The translations under genes were made by a program, and so were the position numbers. The notes under the pieces are model-generated. The model saw only the letters and a list, made by a program, of their open reading frames with translations, had not been told where the DNA came from and searched no databases. Below are positions 8,425 through 16,513 of a stretch of DNA of 64,000 nt, one piece after another (position 1 is the first letter of the stretch; the number at the start of each line of letters is the position of its first letter). The DNA comes from JBCBSP01 sp039819095 (GTDB lineage: Bacteria; Pseudomonadota; Alphaproteobacteria; Caulobacterales; Maricaulaceae): assembly GCA_039819095.1 (NCBI GenBank), contig JBCBSP010000002.1, positions 1 to 64,000 on the forward strand. The letters are read 5' to 3'.

Positions 8425-8963
8425 TGCTGATCGGACTGCGCAATATGCTGATCCGCTTTTCCCGCGACCGTGACGGCGCTTCGGCTGTCGAATTCGCGCT
8501 GATCGCGCCATTTCTGATTACGCTCTATCTCGGCGCGGTTCAGGTCAGCCAGGCGCTCAATGCCGATAGCAAGCTGACGAGTGCGGCCAATGCGGTCGGC
8601 GATCTTGTCGCTCAGGATGACGTCATCACCGACAACGAGCTGGACGATATTTTCGAGGCCGCCGGGATCATCATGGAGCCCTATGATGTCGACGCCATGG
8701 TCATGCGCGTTTCATCGGTGCGCATGGATAATGATGGCGATATCTTCGTCGACTGGAGCGACGCACAGGGGATTGATCCGCTTGGTGATGACGCCCAGCC
8801 GGTGATCCCGAACGGCATTCTGGTTGAAGGCGAGTCCATCGTCCTTGTGGAGGCGGGATATAATTTCACCACCCCGTTCAAGGTTGAAGGCTTTGAAAGC
8901 CTGACGCTCAGCGACACGGTGTATCTGCGCCCGCGGCGCGGCCTGTGGGTGCGACGCGACTAG
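8424..8963 (+). CDS. TadE/TadG-like pseudopilin 2
   Basis: 179 aa from the ATG at 8424, which overlaps the previous stop (TGATG) and has GGAGG upstream; the GTG at 8421 is the alternative. The leader RDGASAVEFALIAPFLITLYLGAVQVSQA is a second TadE-type processed hydrophobic helix. The periplasmic part is acidic and lacks the vWA domain of full-length TadG. Its stop overlaps the stop of the convergent pabC-like gene. It is probably a minor subunit paired with TadE-like 1. Confidence 0.85.
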   Translation: MLIGLRNMLIRFSRDRDGASAVEFALIAPFLITLYLGAVQVSQALNADSKLTSAANAVGDLVAQDDVITDNELDDIFEAAGIIMEPYDVDAMVMRVSSVRMDNDGDIFVDWSDAQGIDPLGDDAQPVIPNGILVEGESIVLVEAGYNFTTPFKVEGFESLTLSDTVYLRPRRGLWVRRD

Positions 8964-9787
8964 ACCACTTCACGCTCCAGATCGACCAGCGCGCTGATCA
9001 GCGCGTGATCCCGGTCAAGCTCGCGTCCATCGATCATCGCCGCAGGGCGCACCCCGATCGCCGCATTGCTGACCGCGGCCGCTTCACAGGCTGCCAGCTT
9101 ATCGGGGCCGAACCGGCCCTCCTCAACCACCAGCCCCGCAGCGTTTGCAGCGTCAAGCACCGCAGCGCGCGTCACGCCTCTCAGCGCGCCGGTGTTCAGG
9201 CTGGGCGTGAAAACCCGACCCTTCGACACCCAGTAGAGATTGGCCGCATCCGCGCAGGCCAGGTCACCGGACGATGACAGCATCACCGCCATATCCGCTC
9301 CGGCGGCGCGCGCCCGGCGGCGCGCCTGAAGACTGTCGCCATAGCCTATGGGCTTGAACCGGGCGCTCTGGCTGGTCGGCTCGCGGCGCGGCGCATCGAG
9401 GCTGACAAGCTTCAGCTGCGACGGCGGTTCACGAAGCGCGTCGACCGTCGCCAGCACCACGCCGGCCAGCCCGCCGGGCGCATCCAGACCCCGGCCCATC
9501 GGACCGCGTGAAACCGTCAGCCGTGCAATAGCGGCGGTCAGTCCGGCCTCGGCGGCAAGATGGACAATGGCGGCCTCGATCTGGTCCCAGTCCGGCGCGG
9601 CGATGTCCAGCTCATCAAGCGCAGCGGCGATCCGATTGCGGTGTCGCGCGAAACGACGCACTCCGCAGGCCTCCACCCGCATCGTCTCGAACGCGCCATC
9701 GCCGAGAAGAAAACCGCGATCAGACGGGTCGATCCGCGCTTCAGAGGCGGGCGTGATCTGACCGTTCAACCAGACCCGGTCGTTCAT
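8960..9787 (-). CDS. pabC: Class IV aminotransferase, probable 4-amino-4-deoxychorismate lyase
   Basis: 275 aa. This PLP fold-type IV enzyme is expected to release pyruvate from aminodeoxychorismate to give p-aminobenzoate for folate. The N-terminal LNGQITPASEARIDPSDRGFLLGDGAFETMR and the PLP lysine region FKPIGYGDSL are typical. The segment GDLACADAANLYW aligns with GWVTECCAANLFW of E. coli PabC; the usual Glu position reads Cys. The start overlaps the pabB stop by 4 nt, which supports the pathway assignment. A D-amino-acid or branched-chain aminotransferase activity cannot be excluded. Confidence 0.8.
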   Translation of the reverse strand: MNDRVWLNGQITPASEARIDPSDRGFLLGDGAFETMRVEACGVRRFARHRNRIAAALDELDIAAPDWDQIEAAIVHLAAEAGLTAAIARLTVSRGPMGRGLDAPGGLAGVVLATVDALREPPSQLKLVSLDAPRREPTSQSARFKPIGYGDSLQARRRARAAGADMAVMLSSSGDLACADAANLYWVSKGRVFTPSLNTGALRGVTRAAVLDAANAAGLVVEEGRFGPDKLAACEAAAVSNAAIGVRPAAMIDGRELDRDHALISALVDLEREVV

Positions 9788-11139
9788 GACCGCGCCCCCT
9801 GGGCGAAGGCGGACTGAATGGCGGCGATTTTCGCGCGGGTCTCGGCCAGCTCGTCTTCAGGATCGCTATCGATAACAATCGCGCCGCCCGATCGGGCCTC
9901 AACGCGCCACCCCTCGCCGGCCCGTGCGAAACCGACCGTGCGGATCATGACGTTCAGATCCGCCGCCCCATCAGCTCCAATCCAGCCCAGAGCACCGCAA
10001 TAGGGTCCGCGCTTTTCTTCTTCCAGCTCGGCGATGAGCTCCATCGCGCGCGGTTTCGGCGCCCCTGTGATCGAGCCCGGGGGAAATGCAGCTGCGATGA
10101 GCTCGAACACGGTCTGATCTTCGCGCAGCCGGCCCTGCACTCTGGAAACCAGATGGTGGACATTGGCGTAGCTCTCAATGGAGAACAGGCTCGGCGTGCG
10201 CACGCTGCCGGGTTCGCACACGCGCGACAGGTCATTGCGCATCAGATCCACGATCATCAGGTTTTCCGCCCGATCCTTGGCCGACCCGGCCAGATCGGCG
10301 GCGAGCGCGTCATCCTCCGCCTGAGTGCGCCCGCGTGGTCGCGTGCCCTTGATGGGCTGGGTCTGCACATCGCCATCCGCGGTCACGCGCAAGAAGCGCT
10401 CCGGCGAGTTTGTGACCACGCATTGATCCTCGCTCAGACGATAATAAGCCGAGAAGGCGGCCGGGCTGGCCTCTGTCAGAGCGCGGAAATAGGCGAAGGG
10501 CGCGCGTTCGCCGCGCACCGCGCCGCGATAGGGATGGGACAGGTTGACCTGAAACACATCACCAGCGCGGATATACTCGCGCGCCAGCCGCACCGCGCGC
10601 AGATAGCGCGCCTGGCTCCACTCCGGCGCCAGGCCTTCGGTGTGGAACCCGGCGACCGTTTTGGACCGGGGCGCACAGATCGCAGCGGCCAGGCGTTGCG
10701 CAGCAGAGCCCTTCCCGCAAACCGTCAACCGCCGCGCATCATGGTCGAAACACGCCACCGCCTCATACCATCCAAGGTGCAGCCCCGGCCATGCGGCGAT
10801 GGCGTCCGGCAGAGCATCCACCGGCTCAAAGGCTGCGCCGAGATCATAGCTGAACAGACCCGCATAACCGGCCTGGAAGCGCGCCGGGCCGGGCTGAAGC
10901 GCACTGGTGCGGAATTGCGTGCGCAGACGTTCAAAGCTGTCACGGTCGTCACCGGCAACCACAAAGGCGGGGAAGGCGCTGAGATAGCTGAACCGGCCTG
11001 ATCCGGTCGCCGCCCCGCCATGCAGAAGCAAGGCGCCAGGCGCATCGCTGATCCGATCAAGCGCATCGAGCGGCGTGCGCCAGCCCAGCTCAAGGGCGGG
11101 CTGAAGGGGCAAGACTGTCTCGCTTGCGGCTTCGCCCAC
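9784..11139 (-). CDS. pabB: Aminodeoxychorismate synthase component I
   Basis: 451 aa, a single chorismate-binding enzyme. The C-terminal catalytic part contains PIKGTRPRG (the Lys variant typical of PabB, not the PIAGT of TrpE), the MIVDLMRNDLSRVC motif, and FPPGSITGAPKPRAMELI. It ends with GGAIVIDSDPEDELAETRAK. It converts chorismate and ammonia (from a PabA partner not in the window) into aminodeoxychorismate in the cytoplasm. It is coupled to the downstream lyase by a 4-nt overlap, and the tyrosine phosphatase gene ends 3 nt beyond its start on the same strand. Confidence 0.9.
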   Translation of the reverse strand: MGEAASETVLPLQPALELGWRTPLDALDRISDAPGALLLHGGAATGSGRFSYLSAFPAFVVAGDDRDSFERLRTQFRTSALQPGPARFQAGYAGLFSYDLGAAFEPVDALPDAIAAWPGLHLGWYEAVACFDHDARRLTVCGKGSAAQRLAAAICAPRSKTVAGFHTEGLAPEWSQARYLRAVRLAREYIRAGDVFQVNLSHPYRGAVRGERAPFAYFRALTEASPAAFSAYYRLSEDQCVVTNSPERFLRVTADGDVQTQPIKGTRPRGRTQAEDDALAADLAGSAKDRAENLMIVDLMRNDLSRVCEPGSVRTPSLFSIESYANVHHLVSRVQGRLREDQTVFELIAAAFPPGSITGAPKPRAMELIAELEEEKRGPYCGALGWIGADGAADLNVMIRTVGFARAGEGWRVEARSGGAIVIDSDPEDELAETRAKIAAIQSAFAQGARS

Positions 11140-11142
11140 GCC

Positions 11143-11922
11143 TCAGCCTGCCAACAGACGGTCGCGCATGGCGCTCAACACCGCATCGCCCAGGCCGAGC
11201 GTCTCGCGCAGATAGACGCGCGGATCGCCAATCGCCTCAATGGCCGCATCCAGATAATCGCCATCCACGCCGAGAAAGGCGCGCAGCTCCGGTTCGGCGA
11301 ACTCGCGCCCGTATTTCTCCGCCAGACGCTCGCGCATGACCGCAGCGATGCGATCGAAATCCACCGCCGTATTGGTCATCAGATAATCATCGACCACCGT
11401 ATCGTGATCCACGCCGGCCTCCCACAGAACCAGCGCGCAGAAAATGCCCGTGCGGTCCTTGCCCGCCGCGCAGTGCACCACGAAGCCTTCGCCATCCTCA
11501 GACGCGCCGGCGAGCGCTTTCACGCCCTCGCGGAAGACGTGCTGATTGCCAGGATCGAAGGGCAAGCGCTTATAAGTGGCGAGCATGAAGTCGCGGATAT
11601 TCTCGAAGGTGAGTTCATTTTCCCGAAGGAACACCATATGCGGCGGTTCTGCCGGTCCGGCGTGATCGGTCTCGATCACCCGCACCCCGTCGACGCCCGG
11701 CCAGTGGGACGGCTCCATCTGACGCTCACGCGGCCTGCGCAGATCGGCGACCGTGCGGATGCCGAGGGCGTCGAGCACGGCCTTGTCCTCATCGGTCGCA
11801 CGCGAAAACTGCCCGGACCGGAACAGCCCGTCGCGCACGCGGCGACCATCGGCGACCGGATAGACCCCGAAGCGGCGGAAATTATGCACGCCCTCAAGCG
11901 CAATAACGCGTTCATCGCTCAT
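11143..11922 (-). CDS. Tyrosine/dual-specificity protein phosphatase
   Basis: 259 aa. The P-loop signature VVHCAAGKDRTG (near residues 152-163) gives the CX5R active site with Cys and Arg present. The N-terminus LEGVHNFRRFGVYPVADGRRVRDGLFRSGQFSRAT is typical of the bacterial tyrosine phosphatase family (PF13350-like). No signal peptide is visible, so it should be cytoplasmic. It lies directly upstream of pabB on the same strand and might be co-transcribed, but no functional link to folate synthesis is evident. A phosphoinositide phosphatase activity is known for some family members. Confidence 0.85.
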   Translation of the reverse strand: MSDERVIALEGVHNFRRFGVYPVADGRRVRDGLFRSGQFSRATDEDKAVLDALGIRTVADLRRPRERQMEPSHWPGVDGVRVIETDHAGPAEPPHMVFLRENELTFENIRDFMLATYKRLPFDPGNQHVFREGVKALAGASEDGEGFVVHCAAGKDRTGIFCALVLWEAGVDHDTVVDDYLMTNTAVDFDRIAAVMRERLAEKYGREFAEPELRAFLGVDGDYLDAAIEAIGDPRVYLRETLGLGDAVLSAMRDRLLAG

Positions 11923-11976
11923 GCGCGCTGCCTATCGCGCCCCGGGCGGGCGGGCAAGTTAAAGCGTGCGCACACC

Positions 11977-13479
11977 CTATCTGAAGGGCGGCTCGTCGAA
12001 GCTTCTGAGCTTGCGCGAGTGCAGAACGTGTGAGCCTTCCCGGCGCAGACTCTCCACCGTTTCGATGCCCGCCATCAGATGCTCGCCCACCGCGCGCTCA
12101 TAAAAGCGGTTGGCCGCGCCGGGCAGTTTCAGCTCGCCATGAAGCGGCTTGTCGGACACGCACAGGAGCGTCCCGTAGGGCACGCGCAGCCGGAATCCGT
12201 TTGCGGCGATGGTGGCGCTTTCCATGTCCACAGCGATGGCGCGGGACTGGTTTATCCGCTTCGCTTCGGCGTGATAGCGCAGCTCCCAGTTCCGGTCCGC
12301 ATAGGTCACCACCGTGCCGGTGCGCAGCCGACGCTTGAGCGCCTCGCCGCGATCGCCGCTGACCTTGCGCACCGCGTCCTGCAGGGCAACCTGTATCTCC
12401 GCGATGGGCGGAACGGGAATCTCCAGCGGGATGTCACGGTCCAGAACGCTGTCATAGCGCAGATAGGCGTGGGCGAGAACGTAATCACCGAGTCGCTGGG
12501 AATGGCGCAGCCCGCCGCAATGGCCGATCATCAGCCAGCATTCTGGTCGGAGCACGGCGAGATGGTCGGTGATGGTCTTCGCGTTCGATGGCCCGACCCC
12601 GATATTGACCAGGGTCACGCCCTTCCCGCCGGGCGCCTTGAGGTGATAGGCCGGCATCTGATAACGCCGCCAGGCCGCGCCCGCGATCTCGCCCACCGGA
12701 TCGGCGCTATCGCCATCCACGGTGACGAAACCGGCCGCGGAAAGGGCGGTATAGCCCTTATCGGCTTTCAGCTGCCTGGCGGCCCAATCCACGAAGGCGT
12801 CGACATAGCGGTGATAGTTTGTGAACAGGACATAGCGCTGCACATCCTCATAGGGCGTGCCGGTATAGTGCTTGACCCGTTGCAGCGAATAATCGGTGCG
12901 CGCAGCAGTGAAGAGTGAGAGCGGGCGGCGGTCCGGGCTCTCTCCGACGCGCTCGCCATTAGGCAGGGCGTCATCGATCCTCGACAGATCCGCGTAAGGA
13001 AACTGACGCACCAGCTGGGCTGACTCGGCCGCATCCAGATCAAGATCGTCAGCGCCATCCAAGACGTAGGAAAACGGGATTTCGTCCGTCGACAGCCCGG
13101 TCTCGATGACGATGTCGTACTCGTCCTGCAACAGGCTGATCTGTTCAACCAGATAGGCGCGGAACAGATCAGGCCGCGTCACGGTCTGAACATAGACGCC
13201 GGTCTCGGAAAACTTGCCGAAGGCGCGGCTGACCGGCGGCGGCGGACCGGCCGGGGCGTAGGTGATGCGCAGCTCGGGATAGCTAAACGCGCCGGAGGCC
13301 CGCTGCGCGGCGGTCGGCGGGGTCGCATCCGTCAGATAGCGTTTGAGCGCCTCGCGCAGCGCCGCAACCGAGTTGGCATAAAGCTCAGCCAACCGGTCCA
13401 CCGCTTCAGACGCGGTCTCAGCCCGCTGAAAGCTCGCCGCGACGCCGCGCGGGTCGACCTTGGCTGTCTCGCTGGCCAT
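11977..13479 (-). CDS. amn: AMP nucleosidase
   Basis: 500 aa, close to the usual length. This purine-salvage enzyme hydrolyses AMP to adenine and ribose 5-phosphate. The N-terminal regulatory domain (about 1-190) is followed by the nucleoside-phosphorylase-like fold with TLVNIGVGPSNAKTITDHLAVLRPECWLMIGHCGGLRHSQ and the late IAVDMESATIAANGFR segment. The gene ends about 50 nt from the tyrosine phosphatase start and is preceded by a small conserved-looking gene 6 nt upstream on the same strand. Confidence 0.92.
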   Translation of the reverse strand: MASETAKVDPRGVAASFQRAETASEAVDRLAELYANSVAALREALKRYLTDATPPTAAQRASGAFSYPELRITYAPAGPPPPVSRAFGKFSETGVYVQTVTRPDLFRAYLVEQISLLQDEYDIVIETGLSTDEIPFSYVLDGADDLDLDAAESAQLVRQFPYADLSRIDDALPNGERVGESPDRRPLSLFTAARTDYSLQRVKHYTGTPYEDVQRYVLFTNYHRYVDAFVDWAARQLKADKGYTALSAAGFVTVDGDSADPVGEIAGAAWRRYQMPAYHLKAPGGKGVTLVNIGVGPSNAKTITDHLAVLRPECWLMIGHCGGLRHSQRLGDYVLAHAYLRYDSVLDRDIPLEIPVPPIAEIQVALQDAVRKVSGDRGEALKRRLRTGTVVTYADRNWELRYHAEAKRINQSRAIAVDMESATIAANGFRLRVPYGTLLCVSDKPLHGELKLPGAANRFYERAVGEHLMAGIETVESLRREGSHVLHSRKLRSFDEPPFR

Positions 13480-13484
13480 TGCGC

Positions 13485-13715
13485 TCAGTCTTCGCGCTTG
13501 ACGAAGGTGACCATGAAGAGCGGCTCGCCTTCAAACTCCGGCGAGACGGTCCCGTTCTCATCAATGGTCTGGAACACGCTCGGCTCGATGCGCCCATCCA
13601 TGCGGTAGCCGCGCTCTGCCATGTGACCGCGGTGGAATTCCAGCGCTGCGGCGGAAAAGGTTTTCGCAAGAATGGTGATGCGGTGCGGGTCGTTGGCCAT
13701 GGCGTTCTCGTCCAT
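13485..13715 (-). CDS. Small hypothetical protein upstream of amn
   Basis: 76 aa (or 71 aa from an internal ATG at 13700, MANDPHRI). Composition is soluble with no signal or membrane segment; recognisable stretches are ITILAKTFSAAALEFHRGHMAERGYRM and the C-terminal EPLFMVTFVKRED. It ends 6 nt before the amn start, so the two are probably co-transcribed. I do not recognise the family. Charge pattern and codon use look like a real gene. Confidence 0.65.
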   Translation of the reverse strand: MDENAMANDPHRITILAKTFSAAALEFHRGHMAERGYRMDGRIEPSVFQTIDENGTVSPEFEGEPLFMVTFVKRED

Positions 13716-13866
13716 CTTTGACTGTGTTGCTCCTCCTTCCGATACAGACTTGCGCGCGTGAAACCAAGACGGCGGGCGCGCATGGGATCAGGCCGGCTCT
13801 TTTCGCAGTGCAGCATTCGCGCTAACTGAAGGGCTCGATCAATCGGGTATTGAAGGCGAAACAGCG

Positions 13867-16437
13867 ATGAGCGCGCGACCGCTGACGGTGATGAAGTTCG
13901 GCGGAACCTCCGTCGCCCGCCCCTCCAGCTGGGAGGCGATCGCCGGGCTGGCCAAAGACCGGATCGCAGCCGGCGAACGCGTTCTGATCGTGCATTCGGC
14001 GCTCTCCGGCGTGTCCGATGCGCTGCAAAACCTGCCGGATCTCGCGCTCGCGGGCCAAGGCGAAACAGCCGCTCACGCCATTCGCCAGACCCACCTCGCC
14101 TTCGCCGAGGCTGCAGGGCTGACCCTCGGCGATGAACTGCACGCGCTGTTTGCGCGTCTCGATCAGATCAGCGCCGGCATTGCTCTGGTGGGCGAAGCCA
14201 GCGCCCGGGTGCGCGCTGAACTGCTCGCGCTGGGCGAGCTGATGGCTGGCGCGCTCGCCGCCGCGCAGCTCGCCGCGCTGGGGCTGGATGTGTTCAGGCT
14301 CGACCCGCGCGAAGCACTGCGCGCGACCAATAACGGCCAGGAGCCGCGCGCCTATCTCGACAACAGCGCCGACGAGACGCCCGATGGCGCGCTGCAGGCG
14401 CGCCTGACCGGTCAGGACATCTCCCTCACCCAGGGCTTTATCTGTTCGAACGCGCGTGGCGAGACCGTGCTGCTCGGGCGCGGCGGATCAGACACCTCCG
14501 CAGCGTATCTGGCCGCCAAGCTGCAGGCCGCGCGCCTTGAAATCTGGACCGACGTGCCGGGTCTCTTCTCAGCCGACCCGCGCCTGACGGCCGGCGCGCG
14601 CCTGTTGCAGGCGCTGTCCTATGAAGAGGCGCAGGAAATCGCCACCATGGGCGGCAAGGTGCTGCATCCGCGCGCCGTCGGTCCGGCCCGCCGAGCCGGT
14701 ATTCCCATCGAAGTGCGCGACACGTTCCGTTCCGAACTGCCCGGCACGCGGATCACCGCCGAGCCCGGTGACGACGCGCCGCAGCTGAAGGCGGTGTCGG
14801 TCAAATCCGGTGTCCGCCTGGTGGTGATGGAAGGTTCTGAGATGTGGCGCCAGGCCGGCTTCCTGGCCGACCTGTTCGCCTGCTTCAAGACCTGTGGCGT
14901 TTCGGTTGATCAGGTCTCCACCTCAGAGACGAATGTGACGGTCTCGCTCGACCCCGATCCCGGCCTAGACGAGGCGCGCCTTGAGCGCCTGCGTGAAGCG
15001 CTCGCCCCGCTCTGCCGCGTGCGCATTATTGAAGACTGCGCGGCGGTGAGTCTGGTAGGTTACGGCGTGCGCCGCATCCTGCATCAGCTGGCGCCGGCGC
15101 TGGAGGCCTTTCAGGACAAGCCGATCCGTCTGGTCAGCCAGGCGGCGAACGATCTGAACCTCACCGTTGTCGTGGACGGCGAGGAAGGCCGTCCGCTGGC
15201 TGCGCGCCTGCATGAGACGCTGATCGGACCGGCCCCGAACAGCCCTGTCTTCGGGCCAAGCTGGAGCGAGCTGACCTCGCCTGCGTCAAAGCGCGTTTCA
15301 CGCCCCGCGCCCTGGTGGAAAGGCTCGCGGGACACGCTTCTGGACCTCGCTCCGCACAGCGGCGGGCTTTACGTCTATCACCGTGCGACGGTGAAGGCGC
15401 GCGCCGAAGCGCTGGCCGGGCTGAACAGCGTGGCGCGCGGCTGGTACGCGATGAAGGCGAACGCCCATCCGGACGTGCTGAAGACCGTGCGCGAGGCCGG
15501 CCTCGGCTTTGAATGCGTGTCGATGGGCGAGGTCGCGCGCGTGCGCGAGGCGATCCCGGATATGACCGCCGGCGACATATTGTTCACGCCCAATTTCGCG
15601 CCGCGCGAGGAGTACGCCGCAGCGCTGGAAGCCGGCGTTCAGCTCACCGTGGACGGGCTTCACCCGCTGCAGGCCTGGCCGGAGCTGTTTCACGGCAAGG
15701 ACGTCATCCTGCGCATCAATCCGGACCGGCCGCGCGGCCATCACGCCCATGTCCAGACCGCCGGTCCGAAGGCGAAGTTCGGAGTGCCTCTCAGTGCGCT
15801 GGATGAAGCACGCGCGCTCGCCGACGCGGCGGGCGCCCGCATCATCGGGCTACACGCCCATGCCGGCTCCGGCGTGACCGAGCCGGGCCATTGGCGGGAG
15901 CTTGGCGTGATCCTGATGGAAGCCGCGTCCGGCTTTGACCATGTTCGCATCCTCAATGTCGGCGGCGGGCTCGGCGTGCCGGAAGACGATGACGCGCCAG
16001 CGCTTGATCTGGCGGGCGTCGAAGCGGATCTGGCGGCGTTGAAACAGACCGCACCAGGGTTTGAGATTTGGATGGAGCCGGGCCGCTTCATCGTCGCTGA
16101 ATCCGGCGTGCTTCTGACCCGCGTCACCCAGATCAAGCGCGCCTTCGGCACGCGCTTCATCGGGCTTGGAACCGGGATGAACTCGCTGATCCGCCCCGCG
16201 CTTTACGGGGCGCGCCACGAGATCGTGAACCTGACCCGTCTCAGCGAAGACCCGGTGGGTCTGGCCAGCCTGGTGGGTCCGATCTGCGAGAGCGCGGACT
16301 TCCTCGGATCCGACCGACTCATGCCGGAGAGCGAGGAAGGCGATGTCATCCTGATCGCCCAGGCCGGGGCTTACGGTCAGGTGATGAGCTCGCGCTATAA
16401 TCTGCGCGAGCCGGCTGGCGAATGCGTGATCGGTTGA
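13867..16437 (+). CDS. lysAC: Bifunctional aspartate kinase/diaminopimelate decarboxylase
   Basis: 856 aa fusion of the first and last dedicated enzymes of lysine synthesis. The N-terminal half (about 1-450) is aspartokinase: VMKFGGTSVARPSSWEAI, the LGRGGSDTSAAYLAAKL site, and two ACT-like regulatory stretches (SVDQVSTSETNVTVSLD; IRLVSQAANDLNLTVVV). The C-terminal half (about 470-856) is a PLP fold-III decarboxylase with the PLP lysine in WYAMKANAHPDVL, HAHAGSGVTEPGHW, the glycine loop LNVGGGLGVPE, and GPICESADFLGSDR. Such fusions are known in Xanthomonadaceae. A TIGR02302-type gene follows, as it does behind stand-alone lysA in related alphaproteobacteria. Confidence 0.93.
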   Translation: MSARPLTVMKFGGTSVARPSSWEAIAGLAKDRIAAGERVLIVHSALSGVSDALQNLPDLALAGQGETAAHAIRQTHLAFAEAAGLTLGDELHALFARLDQISAGIALVGEASARVRAELLALGELMAGALAAAQLAALGLDVFRLDPREALRATNNGQEPRAYLDNSADETPDGALQARLTGQDISLTQGFICSNARGETVLLGRGGSDTSAAYLAAKLQAARLEIWTDVPGLFSADPRLTAGARLLQALSYEEAQEIATMGGKVLHPRAVGPARRAGIPIEVRDTFRSELPGTRITAEPGDDAPQLKAVSVKSGVRLVVMEGSEMWRQAGFLADLFACFKTCGVSVDQVSTSETNVTVSLDPDPGLDEARLERLREALAPLCRVRIIEDCAAVSLVGYGVRRILHQLAPALEAFQDKPIRLVSQAANDLNLTVVVDGEEGRPLAARLHETLIGPAPNSPVFGPSWSELTSPASKRVSRPAPWWKGSRDTLLDLAPHSGGLYVYHRATVKARAEALAGLNSVARGWYAMKANAHPDVLKTVREAGLGFECVSMGEVARVREAIPDMTAGDILFTPNFAPREEYAAALEAGVQLTVDGLHPLQAWPELFHGKDVILRINPDRPRGHHAHVQTAGPKAKFGVPLSALDEARALADAAGARIIGLHAHAGSGVTEPGHWRELGVILMEAASGFDHVRILNVGGGLGVPEDDDAPALDLAGVEADLAALKQTAPGFEIWMEPGRFIVAESGVLLTRVTQIKRAFGTRFIGLGTGMNSLIRPALYGARHEIVNLTRLSEDPVGLASLVGPICESADFLGSDRLMPESEEGDVILIAQAGAYGQVMSSRYNLREPAGECVIG

Positions 16438-16513
16438 GCATGACGCCAGCTAACGAAACCGTCATGCGCCAAGCCCGTGCCAAGGCGGCGGCGGCGAGCT
16501 AGTCTTTTCCCTC

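Noticed and set aside
11020..12918. Long plus-strand frames opposite the phosphatase and amn
   Set aside because: The minus-strand genes have catalytic motifs (HCAAGKDRTG; the AMP nucleosidase core). The plus frames have none.
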